The position numbers and the translations under genes were made by a program. Positions 44,408 through 52,238 of a stretch of 64,000 nt of DNA are shown here, in pieces. Source of the stretch: Clostridia bacterium. Its GTDB lineage: Bacteria > Bacillota > Clostridia > Oscillospirales > Acutalibacteraceae. Under the pieces are notes generated by a model. It saw nothing but the letters and a program-made list of their open reading frames with translations, made no database searches and had not been told where the DNA came from. The stretch lies in NCBI GenBank assembly GCA_017522225.1, contig JAFWZR010000015.1, positions 62,001-126,000 of the forward strand. The letters are read 5' to 3'. Each line of letters begins with the position of its first letter. Position 1 is the first letter of the stretch.

Positions 44408-44439
44408 AAGCTATGTAATCGGGTAAACAGAAAATAAAA

Positions 44440-44489
44440 AGCGTTGCATGAGGGAAACTATACCCCGCTTGCAACGCTTAATTGTTTTT
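44440..44489 (+). terminator. Terminator after GH63-like gene
   Basis: AGCGTTGCA pairs with TGCAACGCT around a 21-base loop that itself contains GGG/CCC pairing, followed by TAATTGTTTTT. Confidence 0.7.
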
Positions 44490-44532
44490 AACTGTTTTCT
44501 TACGCAACTCACCCCCTTGGGGTTCAAGTCCC

Positions 44533-44574
44533 AAACAAAAAGACACCCCGACACCGAAGGGTGTCTGAGTGTCT
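44533..44574 (-). terminator. Terminator after tRNA-Leu
   Basis: On the minus strand, directly after the encoded CCA, AGACAC...GACACC-ttc-GGTGTC...GTGTCT folds as nested stems and runs into TTTTTGTTT. Confidence 0.75.
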
Positions 44575-44575
44575 T

Positions 44576-44662
44576 TGGTGCAGAAGAAGGGACTTGAACC
44601 CTCACGAATTTGCATTCACTAGAACCTGAATCTAGCGCGTCTGCCGATTCCGCCACTTCTGC
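44576..44662 (-). tRNA. tRNA-Leu (CAG anticodon)
   Basis: A class II tRNA with long variable arm. Acceptor GCAGAAG pairs with CTTCTGC, and the D arm is GGCGGAATCGGCAGAC. The anticodon stem is CTAGA/TCTAG around TTCAGGT, giving CAG. The variable arm (TGAATGCAAATTCG) is followed by the T arm GAGGGTTCAAGTCCCTT. The CCA end is encoded at 44578-44576. Confidence 0.96.
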
Positions 44663-44763
44663 ATATTTTTTTGCCGCAACTATCAGGCTGCAAAATGAAT
44701 TATATCACATAACCGCAAAAAGTCAAGCAAAACCCGTCGAAAACAGGCGGTACATCACAAAGC

Positions 44764-44796
44764 AAAAAAGGAAACACCGCTCGGGCGTTTCCTTTT
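44764..44796 (-). terminator. Terminator of ychF
   Basis: GGAAACGCC-cgag-CGGTGTTTCC hairpin on the minus strand followed by TTTTTT. Confidence 0.75.
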
Positions 44797-44811
44797 GTAT
44801 GTCTGTCAGGC

Positions 44812-45906
44812 TCATACATTGAAAAGAAAGTGGACAACGTCGCCGTCCTTCATCACATATTCCTTACCCTCGGAGCGGATAAGTCCCTTTTCTCTTGCAG
44901 CAGCAAGTGAACCGCATTCCATAAGGTTTTCAAAGCTGATAACTTCTGCGCGGATAAATCCTTTTTCAAAATCGGAGTGGATTTTACCTGCGGCCTGCGG
45001 AGCCTTTGTACCCTTTTTGATTGTCCATGCTCTTACCTCGGGTGTACCTGCAGTCAGGTATGAAATAAGACCGAGAAGGTCATAGCTTCTCTGGATAAGA
45101 AGATCAAGTCCGCCCTGCTCGATGCCGAGGTCAGCGAGGAACATTTCCTTCTCTTCCTTGTCAAGGCTTGCGATTTCCGCTTCCATTTCGGCACAGATGG
45201 GAAGCACCTGTGAGCCGTCTTCTGCGGCAATCTTGCAAACTGCGTTGAATCGTGCGTTTGACTCGATGCTGTTTGCAAAGTCATCCTCACTCATATTACA
45301 AGCGTAGATTACGGGCTTTGATGTAAGCAGAGCAATGTCACCGATGATCGCTCTTTCCTCATCGTCACACTCAATGCTTCTTGCAGATTTGCCCTCTTCG
45401 AGGTGAGCCTTGAGTGCCTTGAGGAATTCATATTCCTTTGCAAGACCCTTATCACCCTTCATTGCCTTAGCTGTTCTGTCGATACGGCGCTCAACCATCT
45501 CGATGTCAGAGAAGATAAGTTCAAGATTGATTGTCTCAATATCTCTTGCAGGGTCAACGCTTCCGTCAACATGGATGATGTCATCATTCTCAAAGCAGCG
45601 GACAACGTGAATAACCGCGTCAACCTCACGGATGTGTGAAAGGAACTTGTTACCAAGACCCTCACCCTTTGATGCACCGCGCACAAGACCTGCGATGTCA
45701 ACAAATTCAATCACAGCGGGAGTGATCTTTGCAGGGTTATACATTTCGGAAAGTGCATCAATTCTGCTGTCCGGCACGGCAACAACGCCAACGTTGGGCT
45801 CAATTGTGCAGAACGGATAGTTTGCAGACTGTGCACCTGCATTTGTGATTGCGTTAAAAAGTGTGCTCTTGCCGACATTCGGCAGACCTACTATACCAAG
45901 CTTCAT
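44812..45906 (-). CDS. ychF: Redox-regulated ATPase/GTPase YchF (Obg family)
   Basis: A 364-residue OLA1/YchF protein that prefers ATP and binds ribosomes. The N-terminus [21 protein letters not shown] carries the P-loop. [17 protein letters not shown] is switch II, and a coiled-coil insert lies near 130-190. A TGS domain at the end ([23 protein letters not shown]) completes the family architecture. It is monocistronic, with promoter 45941-45969. Confidence 0.96.
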   Translation of the reverse strand: MKLGIVGLPNVGKSTLFNAITNAGAQSANYPFCTIEPNVGVVAVPDSRIDALSEMYNPAKITPAVIEFVDIAGLVRGASKGEGLGNKFLSHIREVDAVIHVVRCFENDDIIHVDGSVDPARDIETINLELIFSDIEMVERRIDRTAKAMKGDKGLAKEYEFLKALKAHLEEGKSARSIECDDEERAIIGDIALLTSKPVIYACNMSEDDFANSIESNARFNAVCKIAAEDGSQVLPICAEMEAEIASLDKEEKEMFLADLGIEQGGLDLLIQRSYDLLGLISYLTAGTPEVRAWTIKKGTKAPQAAGKIHSDFEKGFIRAEVISFENLMECGSLAAAREKGLIRSEGKEYVMKDGDVVHFLFNV

Positions 45907-45940
45907 ATTTTTCTTCCTTTTTTCAGATTATTACTGATAC

Positions 45941-45969
45941 ATTATATACGGATAACAGTAAAAATTCAA
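45941..45969 (-). promoter_or_regulatory. Promoter of ychF
   Basis: TTGAAT (45969-45964) and consensus TATAAT (45946-45941), 17-base spacer. The -35 box lies 18 bases from that of the divergent promoter at 45987. Confidence 0.8.
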
Positions 45970-45986
45970 GAGAATATATTTAATCG

Positions 45987-46015
45987 TTGAAAAAAGTGCA
46001 GGAAAAAGATATAAT
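45987..46015 (+). promoter_or_regulatory. Promoter of Gfo/Idh/MocA oxidoreductase gene
   Basis: TTGAAA (45987-45992) and consensus TATAAT (46010-46015), 17-base spacer, with start near 46022. It gives a leader of about 220 bases, or about 42 if translation begins at 46064. Confidence 0.75.
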
Positions 46016-46240
46016 TATACCGGAAACAGAATCACAGGCAAGGGTGAAAGCAGAAGATAAGTTATGAGAATTAACAGTATTACAGGTAAGCTGATTTCGT
46101 CAATTTCTGTTAAGGAAACGGTTCAAAGTTTCAGATTATGGATTATTGTACCTGTAATTATGTTTTCTGCAGGAGTCTTTCAAATTGTTAAAACTATAAA
46201 AAACAGAAAAATAAAGATTAATTTATCAGGAGAAAAAATT

Positions 46241-47215
46241 ATGATTAAATACGGTGTTATCGGCTCAGGCTGGATTGCAGAATCCTTTGTGGAGGGTGCG
46301 CAGACTATTGACGGAATGCAGTTTGCCGCAATGTACTCAAGAACATACGAAAAGGGAAAAGAATTTGCAGAAAAATTCGGCTGCGACACGGTCTATACCG
46401 ACCTTGAAAAATTTGCGGAAAGCGATATCGATGCCGTCTATATCGCAAGTCCGAATTCGCTTCATTATTCACAGAGTAAGCTGATGCTTGAAAAGGGAAA
46501 GCACGTGCTTTGCGAAAAGCCCATTACAATAACTCCCGAAGAATTTGAGGAGCTTTTTTCACTCGCGCAGAGCAAAAATTTAATCTACACCGAGGCGATA
46601 ATGATGATGTTTTCGCCCCACAAAAAGCTTCTGAAAAATGCACTTGAAAAAATCGGAAAAATCACAACGGCTCACTTCGATTTTTCACAGCTTTCTTCAA
46701 AATACAAGGCGCTTAAAAACGGAGAGAATCCGAACATTTTCAATCCCGAAATGAAGACGGGATGCCTAAGAGATCTCGGAATTTACTGTTATTATCCTGT
46801 TGTTGAATTTTTCGGTCTGCCCGAAAAAATTTCTGCCTTTGCGGGCTTTATCGAAACAGGTGCGGACGGCTACGGTACGGCGGTACTTGACTATCCCGAC
46901 AAGCAGATAACACTTACATATTCAAAGATCGGACAGAGCTATCTCGGCTCACAGATTTTCGGCGACAAGGGAACGATTACGATTGAATCCGTTTCACAGC
47001 TTACGGGAATAAAAATTCATTTTGCCGACGGAAAAACTCAGAGCATAAACGAAGAAGTTGACAAGCATATTCTTATGGCTTATGAGGCAGAAAAGTTTTA
47101 TAATTTCATCACGGATTTTGAAAAAAATAAAGAGGAATATTTCTACACAAACAAAAAAATTCTTGAAGTAAACAAGCTGATGTTTGAAGTGAAAAATCAG
47201 TGCGGAATCATCTGA
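46241..47215 (+). CDS. Gfo/Idh/MocA family oxidoreductase
   Basis: A 324-residue NAD(P)-dependent sugar or cyclitol dehydrogenase. The N-terminal Rossmann motif is IKYGVIGSGWIAESFVEG. The family EKP motif (GKHVLCEKPITIT) and the C-terminal alpha/beta substrate domain (MKTGCLRDLGIYCYYPVVEFFG, with the usual DxGxY-like histidine region) are present. Substrate is unknown. ATG 46241 has AGGAGAA upstream. The frame stays open for 59 codons before it, including a possible membrane helix (LWIIVPVIMFSAGVFQIV); that extension could be translated from ATG 46064 but has a poor ribosome binding site. Confidence 0.82.
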   Translation: MIKYGVIGSGWIAESFVEGAQTIDGMQFAAMYSRTYEKGKEFAEKFGCDTVYTDLEKFAESDIDAVYIASPNSLHYSQSKLMLEKGKHVLCEKPITITPEEFEELFSLAQSKNLIYTEAIMMMFSPHKKLLKNALEKIGKITTAHFDFSQLSSKYKALKNGENPNIFNPEMKTGCLRDLGIYCYYPVVEFFGLPEKISAFAGFIETGADGYGTAVLDYPDKQITLTYSKIGQSYLGSQIFGDKGTITIESVSQLTGIKIHFADGKTQSINEEVDKHILMAYEAEKFYNFITDFEKNKEEYFYTNKKILEVNKLMFEVKNQCGII

Positions 47216-47227
47216 AAAAATAAACAA

Positions 47228-47259
47228 AAAATCTCGTCACTTTTGACGGGATTTTTTTG
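47228..47259 (+). terminator. Terminator after Gfo/Idh/MocA gene
   Basis: AAATC-t-CGTC pairs with GACG-g-GATTT and is followed by TTTTT. It separates the core-type genes from the surface locus. Confidence 0.8.
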
Positions 47260-47279
47260 CTTCACTTATAAATTTTTTG

Positions 47280-47308
47280 TTGACTATTGTTGCAAGATGT
47301 GATAAAGT
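47280..47308 (+). promoter_or_regulatory. Promoter of EAL-protein and surface locus
   Basis: TTGACT (47280-47285) and TAAAGT (47303-47308), 17-base spacer, predicted start near 47314. The leader of about 130 bases is AT-rich with no strong hairpin. This is the only clear promoter I see for the genes that follow. Confidence 0.65.
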
Positions 47309-47445
47309 AATATACGTATATTAGTATCTCTATGTGTATAATTGCGCCTTTAAACAGAAATATAATTTCTGAAAAGGAAAAACGCATACATTTATAATAT
47401 ATATATATAATAAAACAACCGATAAACTTGTTGGAGTGAGTAACT

Positions 47446-48186
47446 ATGGCTGAAAACAAAAAGAGCACCGGTTCAAGAATCAGAACAATTGAACTTTTCT
47501 ACAGACCTGTGTTTGACATTCATCTTAATATGGCGATTGATTACGAAACTTCAATGCGTATCAATGATAAGATACAGGGCGTAATTCCCGAAAAGGTTTT
47601 TATGCCGGTTGCAGAAAAATCCAACCAGGTTGTTCAGCTCAACCTTTGGGCGGTTGAAGAGGCCTGTGAGGCTATCAAGCGTTGTGCAGAGCGCGAGGTC
47701 GATATGAACAGCGTTATCATCTGGGTTTCGGTTAAATCTCTTACAAAAAAGAATTTTGTAAATCAGGTTAAAAAGATTGTTGATAAATACGAAATATCTC
47801 CCGACAGCTTCTGCTTCAACATTACGGAAAGCATTCTTGAAGCAGTCAAGGATAAGGTCATTGAGACAATCAATGCACTGCGTGAGCTCGGCTTCAGAAT
47901 TTCAATCGACGACCTTGGTCTTGAATATACTTCGCTTTCACATCTTTCACACTACGATGTTGACTACATCGGAATTCACAAGAGCATGATTGAAGATATT
48001 CTTTACAACGAAAAGGTTCAGAACACTCTTCAGGGTATCATCGATTTCTGTAAGAAGATTGATACACAGGTAATTGTTGACGGAATCGAATCGAAAGAGG
48101 AGTTTGACCTGATCAACAAGATGGGTGCTGACCGTTTCAGCGGCCCGTACTTCGGAGAGTTTATTAAAGATAAGCAAATCAATTAA
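47446..48186 (+). CDS. Degenerate EAL-domain protein (probable c-di-GMP sensor or adaptor)
   Basis: A 246-residue stand-alone EAL-fold protein with no membrane segment or GGDEF domain. The fold landmarks are there, but catalytic positions are changed. EAL is YETS (33-36), the (L/F)EITES motif is FNITES with N125 for the metal-binding Glu, and IDDFG is IDDLG (154-158). The KID lysine motif is IGIH with G176 for Lys, and AEGVE is VDGIE with D212 for Glu. Hydrolysis of c-di-GMP is therefore unlikely; ligand binding or protein contact is more plausible. It is the first gene of the surface-assembly locus, 15 bases before a membrane-anchored protein. Confidence 0.8.
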   Translation: MAENKKSTGSRIRTIELFYRPVFDIHLNMAIDYETSMRINDKIQGVIPEKVFMPVAEKSNQVVQLNLWAVEEACEAIKRCAEREVDMNSVIIWVSVKSLTKKNFVNQVKKIVDKYEISPDSFCFNITESILEAVKDKVIETINALRELGFRISIDDLGLEYTSLSHLSHYDVDYIGIHKSMIEDILYNEKVQNTLQGIIDFCKKIDTQVIVDGIESKEEFDLINKMGADRFSGPYFGEFIKDKQIN

Positions 48187-48201
48187 AGGAGGAGGATCAG
48201 C

Positions 48202-49026
48202 TTGGCGAAAAAGAAAAAGAATCAGGCACCTGCAGATGAAGCAATGCAGGCAAACGGCCAGATGGATCGCTACGGTGTAAGAACCGAATCTAAAAAAGTT
48301 AAAAAAAGAGAAGCGTTGATCCGAATTCTTGCAATTATTCTGGTTATACTTTTGCTTTTCCTTTCCATAATGTTCGCTTGCTCGTCTTATGTGAACAAAG
48401 CAGGTGACTTTACGGTTACAATGGATAAAGATGCATTCAACATCGGTATCACTCTTTCGGAAACACCCGGATTTGAAAATCCGACACGTTTCCTTACCGG
48501 TGAAAAATGCGAAAACATGGGCGACTGTACATACGAATGGCTTCCCGATGACATCGACAGCATCGATGGCTCTCACAACCGTTCAAACGGTGAGGAGTTC
48601 CTTGCCTACACGTTCTATGTAAAGAACGCAGGTGAGGTTGACGTCAAGTACAATGCAAAGATTCTTATTGATTCTGTTGCGCTCGGTGCTGACGAAGCAA
48701 TGCGTGTTATGGTCTTCCGTAACGGTGAGCCTACAATTTATGCTAAGCCGCAGAAGGGTACAACGGATAAGCTTGAAGAGAACAAGGACGACAAGGGCAT
48801 TATCCAGTACACGGTTGACAAGAACTTTGTAACAAACACAAAGGTTATGGAAGAGAGCTTTGAGCTTTTCCCCGTCAACTCGGTTGATAAGTATACAGTT
48901 GTTATCTGGCTCGAAGGTTGGGATCCTGAATGTGTTGATAAAATTCTGGATGGCGAAATCAAGATGTCGATGAGCTTTTGGTGCGACCCCTTGGATGACG
49001 GTGACGGATCATCTGAGCAGCAGTAA
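48202..49026 (+). CDS. Membrane-anchored surface protein related to the FAWF subunits
   Basis: A 274-residue protein starting at TTG 48202 after a strong AAAGGAGGAGG. A Lys-rich cytoplasmic tail (1-39) leads to one membrane helix (about 40-60, ending IMFACSSY). The outer domain shares landmarks with the next two proteins: DEAMRVMVF near 173 and YTVVIWLEGWDPEC near the C-terminus, where the others have INRVRVYLWMEG-type strands. It lacks the FAWF cleavage motif, so it may stay anchored and act as a basal or capping component. C60 is not a canonical lipobox. The C-terminus is acidic (DDGDGSSEQQ). Confidence 0.65.
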   Translation: MAKKKKNQAPADEAMQANGQMDRYGVRTESKKVKKREALIRILAIILVILLLFLSIMFACSSYVNKAGDFTVTMDKDAFNIGITLSETPGFENPTRFLTGEKCENMGDCTYEWLPDDIDSIDGSHNRSNGEEFLAYTFYVKNAGEVDVKYNAKILIDSVALGADEAMRVMVFRNGEPTIYAKPQKGTTDKLEENKDDKGIIQYTVDKNFVTNTKVMEESFELFPVNSVDKYTVVIWLEGWDPECVDKILDGEIKMSMSFWCDPLDDGDGSSEQQ

Positions 49027-49136
49027 AATCACATCCCTCTCGGTTTTGTCTTCAGGAGGAAGGCACATTTAAGATATATATTATGGCGGGTTAAACAACC
49101 GTACATAAAATCTAAGAAGGAGGTAAAGAAAAGACA

Positions 49137-50096
49137 ATGTTTAAAAAGAATCAGAAAAACCGCACCTTTATGGCTGCGATTGCGATGCTTCTTCTTTCAG
49201 CTATCGTTATTACAACTGCTTCTTTCGCATGGTTCACATTGGGCAGAAGCGCTATGGCAAGCAACCTTGATCTTAAGGTTACAAAGCAGGGCGAAGGCAT
49301 TCAGATTTCTGCTAATGCTACAACATTCACAGACGAGCTTACATTTGAAGACCTTAACGGTACAGCTACTTCAGGCTTCCAGGCTCCGTCAGAGGATTAT
49401 AACTTCTTCCCCGCAATGATCGAACCTGCATCTTCAAGATTTGCACTCAACAACTTGCCTGCATTCTTTACAGGCGGCGTTGATAAGGGTACAGATACTC
49501 TTGAAAGCTTTGCAACATCATCTGCAGACGGCTTGACAATCTATGGCAAGTCAGGCGCAGAGACACCTGCAGGCTCAAAGAGAGCAGGCTACTACGTTTT
49601 CGACGTATTCGTTGACTACGTTGGTGCTACAGACGGTCAGCTCAAGATCGGCAGCTCAACAATCGAAGTTAAGAATGATGAGGCTGACAATACAACAGCT
49701 ATCGCAGAGGCAGCTAATGCTATGCGTATCGGTTTCGTAAATTGCGGAACTGTAACAAAGGGTGCTACACCCGCAGCGGCTACTTCAGGTTCCGAAGCAG
49801 TCATTTTCGCTACCAACGCTGAAGCACGTAACACCACACCTATCGCAAGTACAGGTGTAAGTGGTGAACTTGCAGAAGGTACATATTCAGTGCCTCAGTC
49901 AGCAGCAGGTGATATCACAGTTGCATCTGCTTACGACTGTGCAGTTGACACAGGTGCTGAAGATGCAGTTATCAACATCACAGAAGGCGTAAACCGTATC
50001 AGAATTTATGTCTGGATGGAAGGCCAGGATGCTAACTGTACTGATGAACTTCAGAGCCAGCTCATTTCTGCAAATCTCGTATTCACATTGGTATAA
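49137..50096 (+). CDS. SipW-dependent secreted subunit 1 (FAWF motif)
   Basis: A 319-residue exported protein. Basic N-terminus, hydrophobic stretch 11-29, then SFAWFTLG at 29-36, the motif typical of SipW-type signal peptides (TasA/CalY-like secretion). The mature part is beta-rich, Thr/Ala/Gly-rich and nearly free of Lys, with two cysteines (NAMRIGFVNCG, and QDANC near the end). A C-terminal VNRIRIYVWMEGQD strand is shared with its neighbours. GGAGG with a long spacer precedes the ATG. It is probably a major extracellular fibre or matrix subunit; Thr and Ala codons are strongly biased to ACA/GCA, as in highly expressed genes here. Confidence 0.75.
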   Translation: MFKKNQKNRTFMAAIAMLLLSAIVITTASFAWFTLGRSAMASNLDLKVTKQGEGIQISANATTFTDELTFEDLNGTATSGFQAPSEDYNFFPAMIEPASSRFALNNLPAFFTGGVDKGTDTLESFATSSADGLTIYGKSGAETPAGSKRAGYYVFDVFVDYVGATDGQLKIGSSTIEVKNDEADNTTAIAEAANAMRIGFVNCGTVTKGATPAAATSGSEAVIFATNAEARNTTPIASTGVSGELAEGTYSVPQSAAGDITVASAYDCAVDTGAEDAVINITEGVNRIRIYVWMEGQDANCTDELQSQLISANLVFTLV

Positions 50097-50319
50097 TCTC
50101 AAATTTTTACTTACTTCTAATTATGTTTCAGTTACTCCGGGAAGTGCTCGGTTGGAAGGTAATATTCAGCTGAAATTTGGAGATGCAATTCTTGCAAACC
50201 GGGTTATCGGAAGATCGCTACACTCCCGGTGAAATGGAACATCAATTAGTATCACTTGTGCGTTTGGCGACGCGTTAACGGTCGCTAAAGCATAAAATCT
50301 TTATGGAGGTAAAGAAACA
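50097..50319 (+). other. Structured intergenic RNA candidate between the two FAWF subunit genes
   Basis: A 223-base gap without a reading frame that folds well by eye. P1: CCGGGA-a-GTG (50137-50146) with CACTCCCGG (50221-50229). P2 abuts it: CTCGGTTGG (50147-50155) with CAAACCGGG (50195-50203). Inside P2 are TTCAGCTGAA and GCAA-ttc-TTGC hairpins; an ATC-GGAA-GAT hairpin lies between P2 and P1. A separate hairpin TTTGGCGAC/GTCGCTAAA (50263-50289) closes a loop just before the ribosome binding site. There is no T-run, so it is not a simple terminator. The pairings are visible; function is unknown. Confidence 0.55.
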
Positions 50320-51249
50320 ATGAAAAACACATTAAGAAGACGTACGTTCATTTCAGCTATTGCCATGCTTCTTGTGTCAGCTATTGTGTTGACATCATCA
50401 ACATTTGCATGGTTCTCAATGGCTAAGAGAGTTGAAGTTGAAACAATGGAACTCAACATCACTTCTCCTGACGGTGTTCAGCTTTCAGCTAACACATCAG
50501 CATTTACAACAAAGCTTACAGCAGCAGATCTTAAGGGTGAAGGTGCAGCTCGTTGGAAGGCTTATGAAGGACATAAGAACAACTTCCCCGAACTTCTCTC
50601 TCCCTCATCATCAAACCTTTATGTTGCAGGCAGTTTGCCCGGTTTCCACACAGCATCTATTGACGATGCGGGCAAAATGAAGTCAGTTAAAGTTGTAGAT
50701 GATACAGCAAGCGGTTATGTTGCTTTTGATATTTTTGTAAAGGTATCTGAGGCACAGAAGATTTATTTTGGTGATACAACAGTTATATGCGACGATAACC
50801 CTGATGTTCCTTCAGCAATGCGTGTTGGCGTTGTAGATTGTGGTGTTGTAGCCGCAAAGGCTGAAGCTGCAGCTATTCAGGCAGTTCTTCCCGCAAATGT
50901 TTATAATCATAATGTAGTTATGTATGCTCCCAACGCAACAAATCACACAGATGCATCAGGTTATGCTGACGGTGAAGCAGACGTTCCGGACAGATTCGTT
51001 ACAACAGCGTTTGAAAACGTTACTCCGGGCGGTAAGGGAAACAATATTGCTGAAGCTACTCATCTTACAGCTACAACAAATGCTACTTATGTAACAGACG
51101 AAACCAAGTCAACAGAAGCTTACTTCAATGCAGAAGCAGGTGTTAACCGTGTTCGTGTATACCTTTGGATGGAAGGTAACGACGTTGACTGTGAAAACTC
51201 TGTAGCAGGTGCAACAATCAAGTTTAACCTTGTTCTTACAATTGCATAA
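50320..51249 (+). CDS. SipW-dependent secreted subunit 2 (FAWF motif)
   Basis: A 309-residue paralogue of the preceding subunit. Short basic N-terminus, hydrophobic stretch to residue 28, then TFAWFSMAKR (28-37). The LNITSPDGVQLSANTSAFTTKLTA segment mirrors LKVTKQGEGIQISANATTFTDELTF in subunit 1. AMRVGVVDCGVV and VNRVRVYLWMEGNDVDC near the C-terminus are also shared. About 30 percent of residues look alike by eye. TGGAGG precedes the ATG. It is followed by a strongly structured spacer and then a SipW peptidase, the arrangement seen in tapA-sipW-tasA-like loci. Confidence 0.75.
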   Translation: MKNTLRRRTFISAIAMLLVSAIVLTSSTFAWFSMAKRVEVETMELNITSPDGVQLSANTSAFTTKLTAADLKGEGAARWKAYEGHKNNFPELLSPSSSNLYVAGSLPGFHTASIDDAGKMKSVKVVDDTASGYVAFDIFVKVSEAQKIYFGDTTVICDDNPDVPSAMRVGVVDCGVVAAKAEAAAIQAVLPANVYNHNVVMYAPNATNHTDASGYADGEADVPDRFVTTAFENVTPGGKGNNIAEATHLTATTNATYVTDETKSTEAYFNAEAGVNRVRVYLWMEGNDVDCENSVAGATIKFNLVLTIA

Positions 51250-51442
51250 GATAGGTTCTATTTGAATTTTAATTTTTCCGCAGGGCAGTTGCTCTGCTCT
51301 GCGGACTCTCCGTCACACTTTCCGGGTGGCGTTAACCCGCCACCCGAATAAAGCAAAACGCCTTAAGGGCGATTTGCAAAAATTGGAAACAGTTTTTGCA
51401 AATGACCTTTAAGTCAAATAAAACCAGGAGTGAGTGTAAAAA
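51250..51442 (+). other. Multi-hairpin intergenic region before SipW peptidase gene
   Basis: Hairpin 1: CCGCAGGGCAG/CTGCTCTGCGG (51278-51304). Hairpin 2: CGGGTGGCG/CGCCACCCG, nine perfect pairs with loop TTAACC (51323-51346). Hairpin 3: GCAAAACGCC/GGCGATTTGC (51353-51377). Hairpin 4: TTTGCAAAAA/TTTTTGCAAA, ten pairs (51373-51401), which shares TTTGC with hairpin 3, so the two exclude each other. None has a normal terminator tail. It probably sets the ratio of abundant subunits to the downstream peptidase by RNA stability or partial termination. Confidence 0.6.
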
Positions 51443-52159
51443 ATGAAAGAAAACGGTAAAAAAATAATCGGAGTTATTTCCGACATACTGCTTATTTTAA
51501 TCCTTGTAATTGCGATTGTTATAACAGTAATGACCTTCACATCAAAAAATTCAGATGCAGGCATCGGTAATGTGTTCGGATATACTCCGTTCTCAATCCA
51601 GTCAGATTCAATGGCTCCGACCTTCAAAAGCGGCGACCTGATTATTTCAAGAGAGGTTAAAAATGTCAACGAGCTTCAGCCCGGTGATGTTATCACCTAC
51701 TCAACAGTCCTTACAGATGAAAACGGCAGAAGTGTAAGAGGCTTCAACACTCACCGTATCATCGCTATCGAGTATAATAAGGACAACACAATCCGTGCCT
51801 TTGCTACAAAAGGTGACGGCATCGATTCAGAGGATAATACCCTTGTTCTTCCCGACGAAGTTATCGCAAAGCAGGTAAATTCGGGTGTGGATGAAAACGG
51901 TAACTATAAGGAAGGTCTTATGATTTCCAACTTCGGTATGGCTCTCAACTTCCTTCAGTCAAGAACGGGATTTATGGTTTGTATTATTATTCCGCTTGCC
52001 CTCTTCTTTATCTGGCAGATTTATAAGCTCATTGCAATGTTTATGGAAGCTAAGGCTCAGGACATTGATGAGGAAACCAAGAAGCGTGCAATTGAGGAAT
52101 ACCTCGCTGAGCAGGCTGCTAAGCAGAAGGCAGAATCAGGCGACGGTCCTACAGAATAA
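51443..52159 (+). CDS. sipW: SipW-type signal peptidase (Ser-His), copy 1
   Basis: A 238-residue archaeal/ER-type signal peptidase. N-terminal membrane helix (about 12-33), catalytic S56 in QSDSMAPTF, and a histidine, H104 in FNTHRI, where bacterial LepB has lysine; then FATKGDG. A second membrane helix (about 170-195) and a charged cytoplasmic tail with coiled-coil character (EAKAQDIDEETKKRAIEEYL) follow. Such enzymes process TasA/CalY-like precursors. Its place after two FAWF proteins makes those the likely substrates. AGGAGTGAGTG precedes the ATG. Confidence 0.88.
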   Translation: MKENGKKIIGVISDILLILILVIAIVITVMTFTSKNSDAGIGNVFGYTPFSIQSDSMAPTFKSGDLIISREVKNVNELQPGDVITYSTVLTDENGRSVRGFNTHRIIAIEYNKDNTIRAFATKGDGIDSEDNTLVLPDEVIAKQVNSGVDENGNYKEGLMISNFGMALNFLQSRTGFMVCIIIPLALFFIWQIYKLIAMFMEAKAQDIDEETKKRAIEEYLAEQAAKQKAESGDGPTE

Positions 52160-52238
52160 ATTTTCATAAATAAATACATTCACTGTACCTATATATAAAC
52201 CTACGGCATATAGTTATTAAGTTAAAGGGTGGCTGAAA

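Noticed and set aside
50097-50319. c-di-GMP riboswitch (GEMM type)
   Set aside because: Tempting next to an EAL gene, but the conserved core sequences and the terminator of known classes are not visible. Kept only as an unassigned structured RNA.
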